Below are positions 32,206 through 44,792 of a stretch of DNA of 64,000 nt, piece by piece. The stretch is from Calliopum simillimum (taxonomy: Eukaryota; Arthropoda; Insecta; Diptera; Lauxaniidae). Made by a program: the position numbers and the translations under genes. The notes below the pieces were generated by a model. It saw only the letters and a list, made by a program, of their open reading frames with translations. It was not told the origin of the DNA and searched no databases. Numbering within the stretch: the first letter of the stretch is position 1; every line of letters begins with the position of its first letter. Location: contig OX638368.1 of assembly GCA_951812925.1 (NCBI GenBank), positions 119,125,309-119,189,308 of the forward strand. Reading direction: 5' to 3'.

Positions 32206-34024
32206 CAATGGAGTTACTCCACACCACCGTTATATTGCTGATGATGGACTTTTGTCAAATTACGTTTTACTCTTAAAAATTTCAGATATTGTTTAAATGC
32301 TCCACTGTGCAAAAGTTTCGTTAGTAAAACACACTTAATATACTATAACAGTGTTAGTGCGATTGACTGCCACTTTTTATATGCTACTGTGTGTATATGT
32401 CTATGTGAGTGTTCTTATACCCTTTTATATAATGTATATATGTATATTTGGCCTTATACGTTCTTCACAATTTTCTCTCCATTAAATTGATATTATATTT
32501 CATGACAAAATAAACACTAAAGTCAATCATTGCAGAAATGGCGCTATATATGGGAAAAAGAAGGGAAGAAGAAGTAAAAGACGCAGAAAAGGCCACTAAC
32601 AGCAGCACATTAAACTGGAAGGATTTGAAAATCCATTAAAAACGCTTGCTTATGGCAGCTATGATGATGGCAACTGTGGCCAAGGCGGCGTTGATAGACA
32701 TCGAGGACGTTAAAAACCTAAAGTGGAATTCGATAAAACCTCGTAATTTACTTAGTAACTAACGAAGGACTACAAAAAAACATAAATAAACATACATATA
32801 TAAGCACACATGCACGCACACACGCAAATGCATATTAGTGTTGGTGTTTAAAACCCAGCAGGGAATACGGACGTGATGACTCCAGTTTATAATTAAAATA
32901 AAAAATGGAAAAGGGATTTGTTGTTGTATCCAATAGTTTAATAGAAAAAGGTTCCCGAAAACTATTTTTTGGTTAAAAAACACAAACTAATCGATTTTTT
33001 CATCAAAATGTACTCTGTGCAATTTTTTAAAAACCCATAGTCTTATTTGACTTTGTTTGAATCATCAAAATCATGTATATTAAGAAAGTTGAGTTTATTT
33101 TATCAATTTTATGTTGGAATTTTTGGCGGTTTTCGAGGGATATGTAAGTATAATACTTTCGTTGACAAAAGTTCCAACTGGAACCCGTTGGCAGTCATTT
33201 TTAACAAATGAGTACCCACTGGCGAACGGCATGTCAATTTATTGATGACAATCAGAGAGAAAATTAAATCGTAGGTGTGAAAAACGGAGATATTTTTTGA
33301 CTTCATACATGAACTTTTCGAACAAATGTTCCAAAAATCATTAATGACATATGCTGATAGTATCACTGACTTCTAGCAGAAAATATCAGTATGAATCACT
33401 TGGTTAAATCACTTATGCATCTCCGAGTGACTTGTAGAGGAAAATGTCATCAAATTGTCATTAATGATTTTTAACAGAAAATGTCATGCAGCCGTCAACT
33501 TGTTATGTGAGTCATATTGTTCGACAGAGAATGCTAACTTCCTGACATTCTCATTATGATTCATCGATGAAAAAATCATACTGGAAAATTTCATGTAGAG
33601 TGCGCTATCTTTGTTTCATGATGATTCATTGATAAATATATCATAATAGATGATGTCGCTCAAAAATGCCACCTTTTAGATGCTGCCAATAAAATTTTAT
33701 TTCAATCGATGCGGATATTGCAATTTAATTCTATTTACTCATAGATTCCAACTGGGCTCAAGAAGTTATAGTTTTTGCGTGTAAAATAGGCTGAATGCCA
33801 GTCTTATGAACTTCATAGTGGTATTGGTGTTAGTGTCAATGTAGTATTGTTGTTTTTCTTTTATTTTGTTCTAATGTTTTTGTTGTTGTTAGAGGTGGTG
33901 ATGACATCTATGATGTTGTTGAGATGATAATGGTGATGATGCAGACGATAAACTGTATGGAATTAAGTGCGTAAGTGCCATAAAATTTGAACATGATGCG
34001 TGCGTAAAAATGTACGTGTGCACA

Positions 34025-34058
34025 TGTGTGTGTGTACATGTGTGTGTGTGTGTGTGTG
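34025..34058 (+). repeat. TG dinucleotide microsatellite
   Basis: Interrupted (TG)n, with one GTACATG interruption. Confidence 0.9.
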
Positions 34059-35360
34059 CGTTTACATGCTTGAAACATGAGTAAACTTTTAAGTTCCAAG
34101 AAAGCTTTTCGTAAGTGTTTACTAAATAAAGGTTTCTTTTTTTGTGTTGTTGACTTTTATTTCCATCACTTGAACGCTATAAACGTGCCCTCTAGCATTC
34201 ATAGGAAATGTACTCAATTTTCTTAAGTTGAAGCAATTCAATTGTTGATTTTTGGCCACGTTATATTTAAGGGCAAATAAAGTGTATTATCAAATAAAGG
34301 CATCGCTCTAATGATTTTAATTATTTATTTATGTGAATATTTACTTTTCTATAACTTGAATTAAATCAAAAAGTTTTCATCACTTCATAAAATTAAAATT
34401 TTGCATTAACACAATTTGACAAACAACCAAAATTAATTGAAATGAATCCTTTAGCACTGATAAACATCAATAACTTTCAATTAACAATTCAGAATAATGA
34501 AAAAGGATTCAATTAACGTGGGATAATGCGTACAAAAGCAACAGATGAAACAATGGGTGCAAAATCAGTAGACAGGACAGACAAAGGATTAATGCATGGA
34601 ATGAGCGAGCGAGCGGATACTGACAGTTAACAAGGTAGCATTAAAAACAAAAGCAACAACAACAACGACAACAACAATAGTATTTACAACAACTTAAACT
34701 CAATAAAAGTAACAATAGCTGTCAATTAACGCCACAATCATTATTCATCCTTTATGATCATCCTTCATTTGGTCAACAGTGAAATTTCATCACTTTTATT
34801 TTATTCCTTTTTTTTAGTATGAACTTTTGTTAGGATGTTTCGTCATGAATTATTTAAATTTAAGGGCTTAAGATTTGTTTGCATAGAATTTATATTTTTC
34901 GTGATTTTGTTACATTTAAACCCAAATTCGTTATTAATAATTCAATTTAAACTGTTGGACAATAGAATGGCTATAATGAACACGCAAAGGATTATGTGTT
35001 AATTTAGTTACACGTGCATACAGAATTTATAGAAAGTTAGGTCTGTCTTTTTTTTAAGCTTAATATTTCACTTTCTTTACAAAAATATCATATCAAGCAA
35101 ACAAAAGGTGAATGCGTTCTGAGGCGCCATTTCTGAAAGTGTGGGTTTTCAAGAAACCCAAAATTCTTTATGAATGGAAGATTCTAAAGGATATATGAGT
35201 GCAAAATATCAGCATCCACTTTACGTTACAAAAATCATTAAGTTCTTAAGCCTTTTAACGTATTACCACCGAAATAAAACTACCTGCACTTACTAAAGTG
35301 AATGATTCCGAAAAATATACTATGTCAAAATGTATAATATTGATAATTCAATCTAATTAT

Positions 35361-35625
35361 CAGTTCTTCTCTCATTTTGTTTCATTGTAATCCACTCATG
35401 TTTAAGTGGTCCATGATCAGGTGACCAAGTGGCTATTAGTGGTTCTTAGTATAAAAAGTCCTTATTTTAAATTATGAAATTCTGGCATTAAGGAAAAGAA
35501 ACTACACTAAACTTAAATGTTGTTGCAAACACTGTTTTTTGTTCTATGAATCCCATTTAGTTTCATCGAAACCCATTCCTGTTTCAGTGGTTCATGACCT
35601 GGTAACGAAGTGACCCTCTACTTTA
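35361..35625 (+). repeat. Diverged direct duplication, about 175-bp spacing
   Basis: The block TTTCATTGTAATCCACTCATG continuing to GTGGTCCATGATC.GGTGACCAAGTGGC is seen again about 175 bp later as TTTCATCGAAACCCATTCCTG to GTGGTTCATGACCTGGTAACG. Old duplication, no coding. Confidence 0.6.
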
Positions 35626-36283
35626 AATTTACTTACTATAACTATTCGTTGTATATATCTATACAAACTTTTGTTAAATTACCTCAAATAACGCTTGCAG
35701 GTATCACACCCTCTTATCTGATTCAAGAAAATTTCTGACAAAAGTCTGCATTTCCTATTCATTGCGACTGAGTGTTCACTCCTAAGAGCTAACTTTTACG
35801 ATATAGGCAGTGTACAGAATTTCATCGAATTATCTTGGTTAGTTTTCCCGAGAATATTATTTTCACAGATGTACAGACAGCCGAACATGGCTCAAGATTT
35901 GAAGGTGACGCTGATTAAAAATTTAAAAAAAAAATAAAAATATGAAACATTCTTTGTCAAATGGACCAACTTTCCCTTCCATCAAAGTTTTTCAGATAAA
36001 ACTTCTTAACCCGGCTTAAAGTTTTCGTTGAAGCAATTACAATGCTGAGTGGAAATTTTTTGTAGCAATTATCATGCCAAAAATAGAGGCTCAACAATTG
36101 GATCACTTTTTGAACAATTGGCCAATTTGCAGTTTGAACTTGTGAAACATGGATTTTTGGATAGTTTGGACAATTTGAAGGTGATTTTAATGAAAATGTT
36201 AGTTTTAGTTAAAATGCTTCCTTTACGAAAAATCGGCAGAAAAAATAAAGCTCAAAAACAGCGTTCGCATTTTATTTTCATTT

Positions 36284-37092
36284 GTCTAATCATAATTTCG
36301 TTTGTCCACCTTTATTTTCATTTGTCAATATGTATTTTATTTTTGTTTTTCAAATCTTTTGTATAATTTTTCTATCTTTATTTCCGTTTGTCTACATTTT
36401 ATTTTGATTTATCAATATCTTTGCATTTGCCCATACCAAATTTTTTTCTGTACACACTTTAGTTTCATTTGTCCACCCTTTGTTTGTAATCCACTTATTT
36501 GTCCTCGTATCATTTTTTTTTTGTTCTCAATTTATTTTTGTTTGTCAAAGCTTAGATTTTGTTTGTCCACCTTTACTTTCATTTGTCCACCTTTTATTTG
36601 TCCACCCTTATTTTTTTCTCACTTTATTTTTGTTTGTCAAAATTTTTTTTGTTTGTCCACCTTTGTTTTCGTTTACCAATAACTTGGTTAACTTTGGTCA
36701 CACTTTATTTGGTTTCTCCACCTATATTTTCATTTGTCCACCTCTTATTTGTCCACTCTTACTTTTTTTGTTCTCAGTTTATTTTGGTTTGTCCAAACTT
36801 TTTTTGTTTGTCAAAATTTCCTTTTTGTTTGTCCACCTTTATTTTTGTTTACCCATAACTTCTTTTTACTGGTTACTTTTTATTTTGTTTATTCACTTTC
36901 ATTTTCTTGTTTTCCGCACCTTATATTTGTTTGTCCACTTTTAACTATAGTTTGTTTACCCTTATTCTCGTTTGTCTGGTCTTAATTTCGTTTGAGCACA
37001 CTTTCTTTTTATTTTCCCGCGTTTCATTTGCGTTTGTCCACTCCTAATTTTTGTTTGTCCACCTTTACTTTCGTTTGTCTAAAATTAATTTT
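36284..37092 (+). repeat. T-rich array of 20-bp units
   Basis: A unit close to TTTGTCCACCTTTATTTTCG repeated with substitutions and spacers over about 800 bp. A higher-order block of about 180 bp (two TTTGTCCACC units, a TTGTTCTCA.TTTATTTT spacer and TTTGTCAAAATT) is duplicated at about 36540 and 36720. Several forward frames are open here at once; this follows from the repeat lacking stop triplets and is not evidence of a protein. Confidence 0.9.
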
Positions 37093-38979
37093 CGTAACGC
37101 CCATCTTTCATTATACTTAGTTTGTCCATGTTTTATGCTGCTTTGTTTAGGATTTGGACTTTATTTTCTACACATTTTCAAAATATTTAAATTGCTATTC
37201 ATAAAATTATTTGCATGTTTCATTATTTGTTTTAATTAATATTTATTAACTGAATTATGCTTAACGTTAATTAATATTTAATAAGTAGGTTTAATTTAAT
37301 TTTTATAATAAAATTTACATTGTGAGTATGTTAGTTGATTCTAATGAATTTTGCGGTTTTCAATTCCACATGCATTCCGAAATTAACATAACTCAATTGT
37401 ATTAAATGATAAAATATTTTCTAATTAAAATTCTGTTATTTCAGGTACCATTTGTACAAATAACAGTAAGTGAACTTTACCACAGAATGCACTCGCACTC
37501 AGGAGATGACATATTCAATTAAAAGTTTCAACTAACCGAAATAGTATCTATTATATAATTTGGAATTTTATTTATTTGTTTTTAAAATGCATTTTACAGC
37601 TTCGGTTGTTAGTGTCGTTTTTGTTGCTGTAATTTTGCTTGCTCAAATTATCTGCAAAAAAGTTATTATACATTACTCATGTACAGTTCAAGTTACATTT
37701 TACATTTAGTTTGAAAACATGAAAGTTTTTCATGTCGTTGACAGTTTACAAAAGTTGGTTCAGAAAAGTTTCATGTTTGTATTTTTCCCTTTGCCCTTTT
37801 GAAGAAAATTCAGAAAAATCAACAAAGTCAAGAAAATTTTTATATGTCTTGTCAACAACAATAAAAGTTTTTGTGGTTTCATAAGCTATATATATGTATA
37901 TACAAGTAGTGTTGTATTTTTTCAAGGATAATCTTTGGAAAGACTTTTTTTTGAAGAGCAAAAAGTTATATGTAGCTATTTACAATTTATTGAGCCAATA
38001 TACATTTCACTTCGAGTCTAAGTAACAGCATTGCTTCTATGACTTCACTTAAAAATAATGTTTCTGAAATTCAGCAATAGCTAATAAAATATTAAAAAAA
38101 AGAATATATCAAATATTAATAACTGATTCCATAAATTGAATGACAAGTTGTACCGAAAAACCATCACAAGAGACAAAAGGAGCTAAAAATTAGCGGAAAA
38201 AAGCAATGCCGGTGTTTTAAGACAAGAAGTATCTATAAGTGGGAATCGAAAACATAAAAAATCTAACATATGTTCAAAAACTTTGATAAGCTCGATAAAC
38301 ATTGAATAAAAAGAGATCGTATAAAACTATCGAAGTAACGAAAAAATGAAAATTCAATATACAATAGTAAGACTTAAGAAACTTCAAGCTCATCATCATA
38401 AGACAAAGCGCAAAAAAAAGAAAATTACTTAAAACACAAAACGTCTGGAAATACGAAAATCTGAAAAGTATCGAATATCTTGGCAAATTCATTGAAAAAA
38501 TAGTGGTATATCGAAAAAAAAAAATAAAAAATTGGACAAGAAACGAGAAATATGATCGTCTGCAAAAAAAAATATACTAATATAGATTGCCGTCTGAGAA
38601 AACGAATGGAGTATGTATGTAGCAAAACCCAATTTTTAGATAATCAACTTTGAAGCTTAAAGTGAAATCTATATACAAATAGGCAAATGAAATCGTTTCA
38701 GTCCCTGCTTATGTGCCTTAATCACAACATATTCTATTGATTACACAGCACAACAATGATTTAGTTGCAAGGCAGCTGAAGGTATTTTCTGAAGAACTGT
38801 CTTTAGAAAATCCAAACCTGAGGTCACACTTGGCCCATCAGCTCTAGATTTTGAGATATTTGAGGTTGAAACCACGAACACGAACTTTTTTAAGGTTCGA
38901 TGTAGATCGTACAAAATATTCTTTATTTTTTTTAACTTTATTCATCACTTAGTGCTACTCTTTCTCTTTAAATTTTGCT
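37093..38979. other. Non-coding, no recognised element
   Basis: AT-rich; no transposon motif is found. Confidence 0.45.
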
Positions 38980-39165
38980 CTATAAAAGTGTCGTACGATG
39001 CTTTCTTCAAAAGTTATGGTTGATTTCAGATGACATCATAGACTGTTTCGGGTTAGGCGTTACGTGTATATAGGATTTCATGATAGCATCTTAAGTAGGC
39101 TATAACTTTTGAAAGGAACATTGCACGACACTTCTTAAGAGCTCATTTGAAGAAAATTGAAGAAG
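38980..39165. repeat. Repeat family D, uninterrupted copy
   Basis: A small foldback: GTGTCGTACGATG with TTCAAAAGTTAT at the left is answered by an inverted ATAACTTTTGAAAGGAAC and GCACGACACTTC at the right. A single TTAA (39135-39138) precedes GAGCTCATTTGAAGAAAA. That is the position at which piggyBac-like element 1 sits in the related copy. Confidence 0.65.
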
Positions 39166-39203
39166 GACTACGCGATGAATTATGTAACCCTCATCTCCCC
39201 AAC

Positions 39204-40176
39204 ATATTTTTAGCAACACAAGTCCACATCATGGGTAAATTTTACCCATAACTTAAAAACATTCTGTTTTGGTCAATATCCCAAATTTTTAACGAAACTT
39301 AGTTATTTCTACATTAACAATCTAATGCCAAGGTGAATTGAAAGGAAAATAAGTCATATCTGGTGTTTTTTACATATATTTTAAGAAAACTTTGAAAATA
39401 AATAATTTTTACATTAATTCATTGGCAATTTTTTGAAACACAAAAAAAAAAATATAATGTTTTTTGTAATAAATTACATTTTTTATATAAATAAAATTAA
39501 GTATTTTTATATTATTATCAACTCAATTAAATAACATTTCAAAATTTTTTATACAAGCTCATAAAAAAGTACCAAAAAAATAAAACAAATAAGGATGTAC
39601 ATGTACTGCAAAACATAGCCCTATGCTCAGAGCAAAAAGGTTTTTTACACCAAATTCAAAGGTTTTTAGTTTTTCGGTCTTTTTTGCCGGACATTAGAAA
39701 CATCTGACAGGTTTTTCTAGTACAACATTGGTTGTTTTCAGAGTGGACTTAAAGTACGAAAAATTTTCATTATAAGCTTCTTCAAACTTTTTCGAAGTTG
39801 TGTGATTTGGTATCTGCTTTTTAACTTTGGTTAAAACAATGAGAATTCAATTTTTTTCAAAATTTTAATTATTTCGTCGTCATGTTTTACTCTTTTTCGT
39901 GCCATTTTTTACTATTTTCGATCAAAACGAAAAAAAAAAAAACTTACATAAGTCCACAACATGGGTAAAATTTACCCGAAAAAAAAATTAAAACGCTATA
40001 CCTCCGACAACCGACGACTACCGCTTGCGACAAAGCCCGCAACAAAAGGAGTATACAGTGAGGTAATTTTCATGCGCTTATTCCGTTTTTTTGTTCGTTT
40101 TTTAGCGAATTATTACGAAAACAAACTTCGCATGGGTAAATTTTACCCATGATGTGGATTTGAGTGGTAAAAATAT
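39204..40176 (-). mobile_element. piggyBac-like element 2 (relic)
   Basis: Terminal inverted repeats share TCCACATCATGGGTAAATTT followed by TACCCAT (39223-39249 and 40132-40157). Outer sequence ATATTTTTA matches beyond them (39204-39212 and 40168-40176). A third internal copy, inverted relative to the right end, lies at about 39951-39977. Unlike element 1, no TTAA flanks are seen, so the ends are decayed or misplaced. The minus strand carries a piggyBac-type Cys-rich tail. Confidence 0.75.
39598..39717 (-). pseudogene. piggyBac-like transposase Cys-rich tail
   Basis: The minus-strand reading from about 39711 gives KTCQMFLMSGKKDRKTKNL, a stop codon, then WCKKPFCSEH and FCSTC. This matches the C..C..R.T...C..C...C..H....C..C layout of piggyBac C-termini, except that one Cys is Phe and another Cys position is at the in-frame TGA. 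No catalytic part is recognised upstream in the remaining 400 bp. Confidence 0.75.
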
Positions 40177-40299
40177 AAGAAAAAAAAATTTGTGAAATCT
40201 GCATCGAACTTGAGGTTGATGAGCTGACGAGCCAATTCTGTCCGTTCTGAATTGACAAAAAACTTCCATGCAACAATTACAAGCCTATTATTTATTGTG

Positions 40300-41100
40300 C
40301 AGTGTTATTTTTTGTTGAAAAGATTCTGAGAAGGAGCTGTGCACGAAGTATTCCTAAAAATGGATGTTGTTCTGCCCCTAAATGGAAAATATACTCTCAC
40401 AGCTAAACTGCAATTCGGTATGGAGATAGGGATATTTCTAAAGAATGATGATATTGTTTTTATTTTTAAGTGAGCTGTGCTACGCCCCCAAATCAAAAAA
40501 AGGCTCTCACAGCTAAACCTCTCCATCGTGGGCTGTGTCACGCCTTAAAATGGAAAATATGCCATCACAGCTAAACCCTGCATCGATTTTTATGGTAGGT
40601 ATTTGGTATGAAGATAGGTGGGTTTATTGCTAAGGAACGATAATATGACCTTTATGTTTTAAATGCGATGTGACATGAAGCATGGCGATATAATGCTTCT
40701 TAATAAAAATAGGTGGTGCCACGCCCCAAAAAATTAAATACGCTTTTTCAGCTAAGCCGACACATACATTTTTTTGAAACTTTGTATGGAGATGGGGTTA
40801 ACGCTTAAGAACGATATTATGACTTTCATGTTTTTAAGTAGATGGTGCCACACCCCTAAATGAAAATCACGCTTTAATGGCGAAACCGTAGCATAATTTT
40901 TTTTTTAAAATTTGGAATATGAATAACTTTAATTTTAAGGAAGGAAATAAAAAATTTTTTGAGTTTCATTGCATTCCCAGGGAAGGATATAAAAACTTTT
41001 TGTTATATATAGTGTCACGCCCATAATAAAAATACAAATGCAGGCATGGTTATCAATAAAAGTTTGTTTGCTAAAGTGTGTAAAGAAGTGGTCAAATTCT
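40300..41100 (+). repeat. Tandem family C
   Basis: Degenerate tandem units of roughly 110-140 bp. Each holds a GCCACGCCCC-type box (GCTACGCCCCC at 40480, GTCACGCC at 40537, GCCACGCCCC at 40720, GCCACACCCC at 40850, GTCACGCCC at 41015), an A-rich spacer, CTCACAGCTAAAC and a GTATGGAGATAGGG-like segment. The ends cannot be defined. It is probably the tandem core of a non-autonomous element. Confidence 0.7.
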
Positions 41101-41499
41101 GGTCTAGTAACCTGAAAACTGACAATTTTCAATTATGATACCCGTTTTCTCAAGCGACGAGAGGTTATCGGCTCATGGGAATACTTTTCCTCGAAAAACC
41201 AAGAATAAAAAAAGACCTATCCAAAACTGATTCTAAGCATCAAAAAGGTAAATAATTTTGGATTATGTTCAGTTAAAGAAAAAACAATTCTTGCAAATGA
41301 TGTTTATCCGCGGATGAAAGGGATGATGTATTAAGTCGAATAGTTACAGCAAAAAGATTCTGTTCACCATTATGGATCTGAGTCTATTGAAAACTATTGT
41401 GTACAAAATTAATAGCTTTAATTTTCAAAATATACACCAAATGTAAATAATTTTAATGAGCTTTTTTGAAAGTGGCATATGTTCAAAAGTAATGTCACG

Positions 41500-41665
41500 C
41501 AAATAATGTGCCATAAAAATCGATATTTGACCGATATCATTTTATAGCTTAATGTCATCAATTTTACACTATTAAGTAAACTTTCTGTAAAAAGAAAGTG
41601 CAATTTTTTTCATTTTTGAAAAAATTATAAGCATTTCATATTATGACATTTCTTTCGCCTTTCGA
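41500..41665 (+). repeat. Diverged fragment of the 17-kb foldback arm
   Basis: GATATTTGACCGATAT, CATCAATTTTACACTATTAAGTAAAC split by wear, and CATATTATGACATTTCTTTCG follow the same order as 18135-18280. An old partial copy with no ends. Confidence 0.55.
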
Positions 41666-43372
41666 CTTATTCCACTTTCAAAAAAAAAAACCCCATTCAT
41701 TTATTAATATTGAGATCTCAACTATTTTCATGAATGCCCTTGAATTTTCCATGAAACAGTATTAAATTTATAGTCATGTATAAGGCTTTTTCTTTGAGTT
41801 TAAATAGATATATAAGGCTATTAAAGTATTCTTTGTTTCAGATATTTCCTTTCTCTCTCCTGCTTTAGTTTCCTTTTCTAGTAAATAAACTACCTTGGTT
41901 AGATGTTAATTTTGCGGATATTTACTGAGGTAAACCCTTCATTATCAACTTTGATTTTATCCTTTGCTTAAATGAATGGCATAATTTGATCCCTTTTTTT
42001 GTTTATTTATTTTATTTCCTTGTCGTTTGCTTCGTTAAGCAATTTTTTTTTTTGACCAGAATTCTAAAAACTTTTTTCAGGTGGTCAATTTAAATGTTTT
42101 CCACAAGAGTTGGCGTTAAACAATTTGCTGTTTGAATGAAAAAATTTATAAAAAAAGAAATGAAAAAAAAAAAACATGTTGTTTAAACTCTAGGAATAAC
42201 CAAACATTTCTCTTGCATGGAAATTAAAACAAATGACCAAGTTGGTCAGCTATCATCAGCCTTGAATGGCTCTGCAATACTGAACGCTTGAATGTTTGTG
42301 GTTATACCTTTTGTAAATTTGATTTCATGATTGAAGGTTGTTGTATTTTAGGGTAGGTGGTTTCAACTCTTTGAAATCAATTGGTATGAGGAAATTTTAC
42401 ATTTTAAATTGGAACTAAAAAGCAAAAAAAAAAAAATAAATTTTAAAAATTTTAATTAGTTTATGTATCTATCAATATTCTCAAAAATAAGCAAAATTTG
42501 AACTCATCCATTCAATTAATCTGCAAATATTTGCGCAATAAAAACCTTATAATTAGCAAACATATTAACGGCCTTTAAAAAAATAGTATTTTATCGAATA
42601 CATATAGAAAAAAGCAGATACCTATGTTTTATATCATGAAAACATTATACGAAATTTATGTGCAAATAATCACATTTAAAATAAAAAACAAATACAACAT
42701 CACGATAAACAAAATAATAAACACTAATTTGCAATTAAAATTTATTTTCACCATTTGAAAATCTCATTTCCGCCACATAATCACTTTCGGTTTTTGTTTT
42801 TCTATTAAGTTTTCCATCATAGAAACACATTTTCTGGTTATTCTTCACCATTAAAATTGAAAATTATCAGGTATGTGAAAATATTTTTATTAGCAACGGA
42901 AAAGCGTAATAAATTCGTATACACCTCAAAATACTTGAGAAAGAAAAACAACAAAATTGCGAAAACTGTATTCAGTATAATTCATATGGTAGCTAGGTAA
43001 TTAGAACACAAATCCTATGGGGCACAATTGCTACAATTTTCATATTCAGTTCCAATTAGCGCCACTTTTAAGCTCAAATGGCAGCAACATTGAAAAAGCT
43101 AAAGTTTGTTATTGAAATGCATACCAGCAAAAGCACTTTGAAAATTATTGAAATATTGAAAATCAAATCGTATTGAAGAGAAGGTATTGAAAAAATATTG
43201 AATAAGCTAAAAAATATGGCAAAATATAGCAAAAAGCCACTAAAGTCAGAAAATGTCATATAAGTAATATGAAATTGTCGCTGCAAGCTGAAACGATTTA
43301 TAGAAGAATATGCAAATATTTGAGCAGGAAATTTTTATCCAAATATTATTGATTTTAGTGCTACAAAAGGAT
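41666..43372. other. Non-coding, no recognised element
   Basis: AT-rich with long A runs (42168, 42424). Nothing is recognised. Confidence 0.45.
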
Positions 43373-43467
43373 AATATTCAAGTGAAAAACACTAATTAAA
43401 TTTTTCAAGTTTTAAGATATTAAAAGTTAAAAAATAAATTTACTTAGTGTTTTTCACATGAATATGG
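43373..43467. repeat. Short perfect-looking hairpin
   Basis: Arms 43373-43402 and 43437-43466 pair through ATATTCA.GTGAAAAACACTA and TAAATTT, with a centre of about 34 nt. There is no coding content; it may be a tiny MITE. Confidence 0.7.
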
Positions 43468-43630
43468 AATGTAGATATTAACTTTTCCATTGGTTCAATA
43501 TTTGAGAAAAATGTCGAAAAATTAACAAATGTTTTAATAAAGAAGTTGATGTCTATATATGAGAACAGATTAAGAGAGCAATATTGCAATGTTCATATTA
43601 AAAATAAAAAAAAAAGTCAGAGTGAAGGTA

Positions 43631-44342
43631 AACTAGTAAGGGCGCAGTATTTTGAAAATTTTGCTTATATGGGAGATGCCACGCACTCTTGTCCGAATTC
43701 ACCCAGTTTTAGCTCAGATTGTGCATTAATATTTCTTATTATTTGAGTGAAATTCGGTTGGATTATCTCAAAAAGCGTTTTCAGTATAGCGTTTTGAAGC
43801 TTTTGCTAACATAGGAGGTGCCACGCCCTCTTGTCCAAGTTGACCCAGTTTTTGCTCAGAACTTGTATTTATTATTCTTAGTGTCTGAGTTAAATTGGTT
43901 CGATTAGGTTCGTTTTGAAGCTTTTGCTTATATGAGGTTGCCACGTTCTCTTGTCCGAATTCGCCCAGTTTTTTCTCAAAGCTTGCGTTTAAAATTCGTA
44001 GTATTTTGTATGTGTATTTTGGTTGCACTGTTGTGAAAAATGCTCTCCTTAAGTTGCATTTTGAATATATTTTTTGTATGGGCGGTAGGCGTGTCCGTTG
44101 ATAAATTTGGCTAATTTTCAATCCCACGAACTAACTTTGACTTTGAATTATGTTGCTCAGTTTTTACAAACAATGTATTTCCATTCACACCCAGCCAGCC
44201 AGCCAGGGGGATATAGCTATATCGACTCAAGAGGTGATGCTGATCAAGAATATATATACTTTTCTATATCTGCCTTTCATCCTTCTTTGGGTAACAAACG
44301 AAAGAACAAAGTGATCATACCCTGGGTGTAGGGTATAAAAAA
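43631..44342 (+). mobile_element. Interspersed family B, copy 2 (near full length)
   Basis: Starts AACTAGTAAGGGCGCAGTAT (part of the leader deleted compared with copy 4). Three internal units of about 120-140 bp each have a GCCACG box and a CTCTTGTCCGAATT segment. A CCAGCCAGCCAGCCAGG tract precedes a conserved 3' part with GCTATATCGACTCAAGAGGT and CTGATCAAGAATATATATAC. It ends in a hairpin and GTATAAAAAA. The 3' hairpin and internal minisatellite are reminiscent of non-autonomous Helitron-like elements of flies; that is inference. Confidence 0.8.
44317..44336 (+). other. 3'-terminal hairpin of family B
   Basis: ATACCCT, a six-base loop GGGTGT, and AGGGTAT form a perfect 7-bp stem five bases before the end of the repeat. 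Copy 3 has the same structure with one mismatch. Confidence 0.7.
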
Positions 44343-44792
44343 GAATTCAGAAATCTAACCGAAAATTGCCATTTAGGTTGTGGGTATGAAGATTGTCTTT
44401 CAACATCGCCATTTTCATTAGAACCACTGTAAGGAACATAACAATACCATGAAATTACTAGTGACATTGGTTTTACTGTCTGAAAACCTGTTCTTTTAAC
44501 TTATGTTAATTTTCAGAGCTATCTTTCTGAAGTAAACCTGACAGTTAGTCTTACTCGCATCTTAGAGTACTTAGTAGCGAAGCGTCATTTTTAATGTAAA
44601 TATGTACATAAGATCTCTCAGTTGTTCGCTGATTACCACGAAAGTAGAGCCAAGAGCTTCGCTAAGTAAACAGCTTTTTAGGATCTGAAATATTCTTTTG
44701 ATTGTTCAGTATTTAAAATTTCCGAACCTTATTTTTTCAAAGCAGGTTTTTAAGATGCCGAGTTTTAAAGAGCTTGACACACTTTTTCTATC
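44343..44792. other. Non-coding gap
   Basis: Only a short inverted pair (TACTTAGTAGCGAAGC near 44570 and GCTTCGCTAAGTAA near 44656) is noticed. Confidence 0.45.

Larger units (their letters stand above)
32206..36283. other. Non-coding; a few short repeats
   Basis: Contains a (TG)n tract (34025-34058), short CAACAA runs near 34650 and degenerate TCATTAATGA-containing repeats around 33340-33480. There is no gene. The stretch 32520-32760 is less AT-rich and could be unique host sequence. Confidence 0.4.

Noticed and set aside
36302..36985. Overlapping long open frames rich in F, L, C and V
   Set aside because: Several forward frames are open at once across a 20-bp T-rich tandem repeat. The proteins are repeat translations without known domains.
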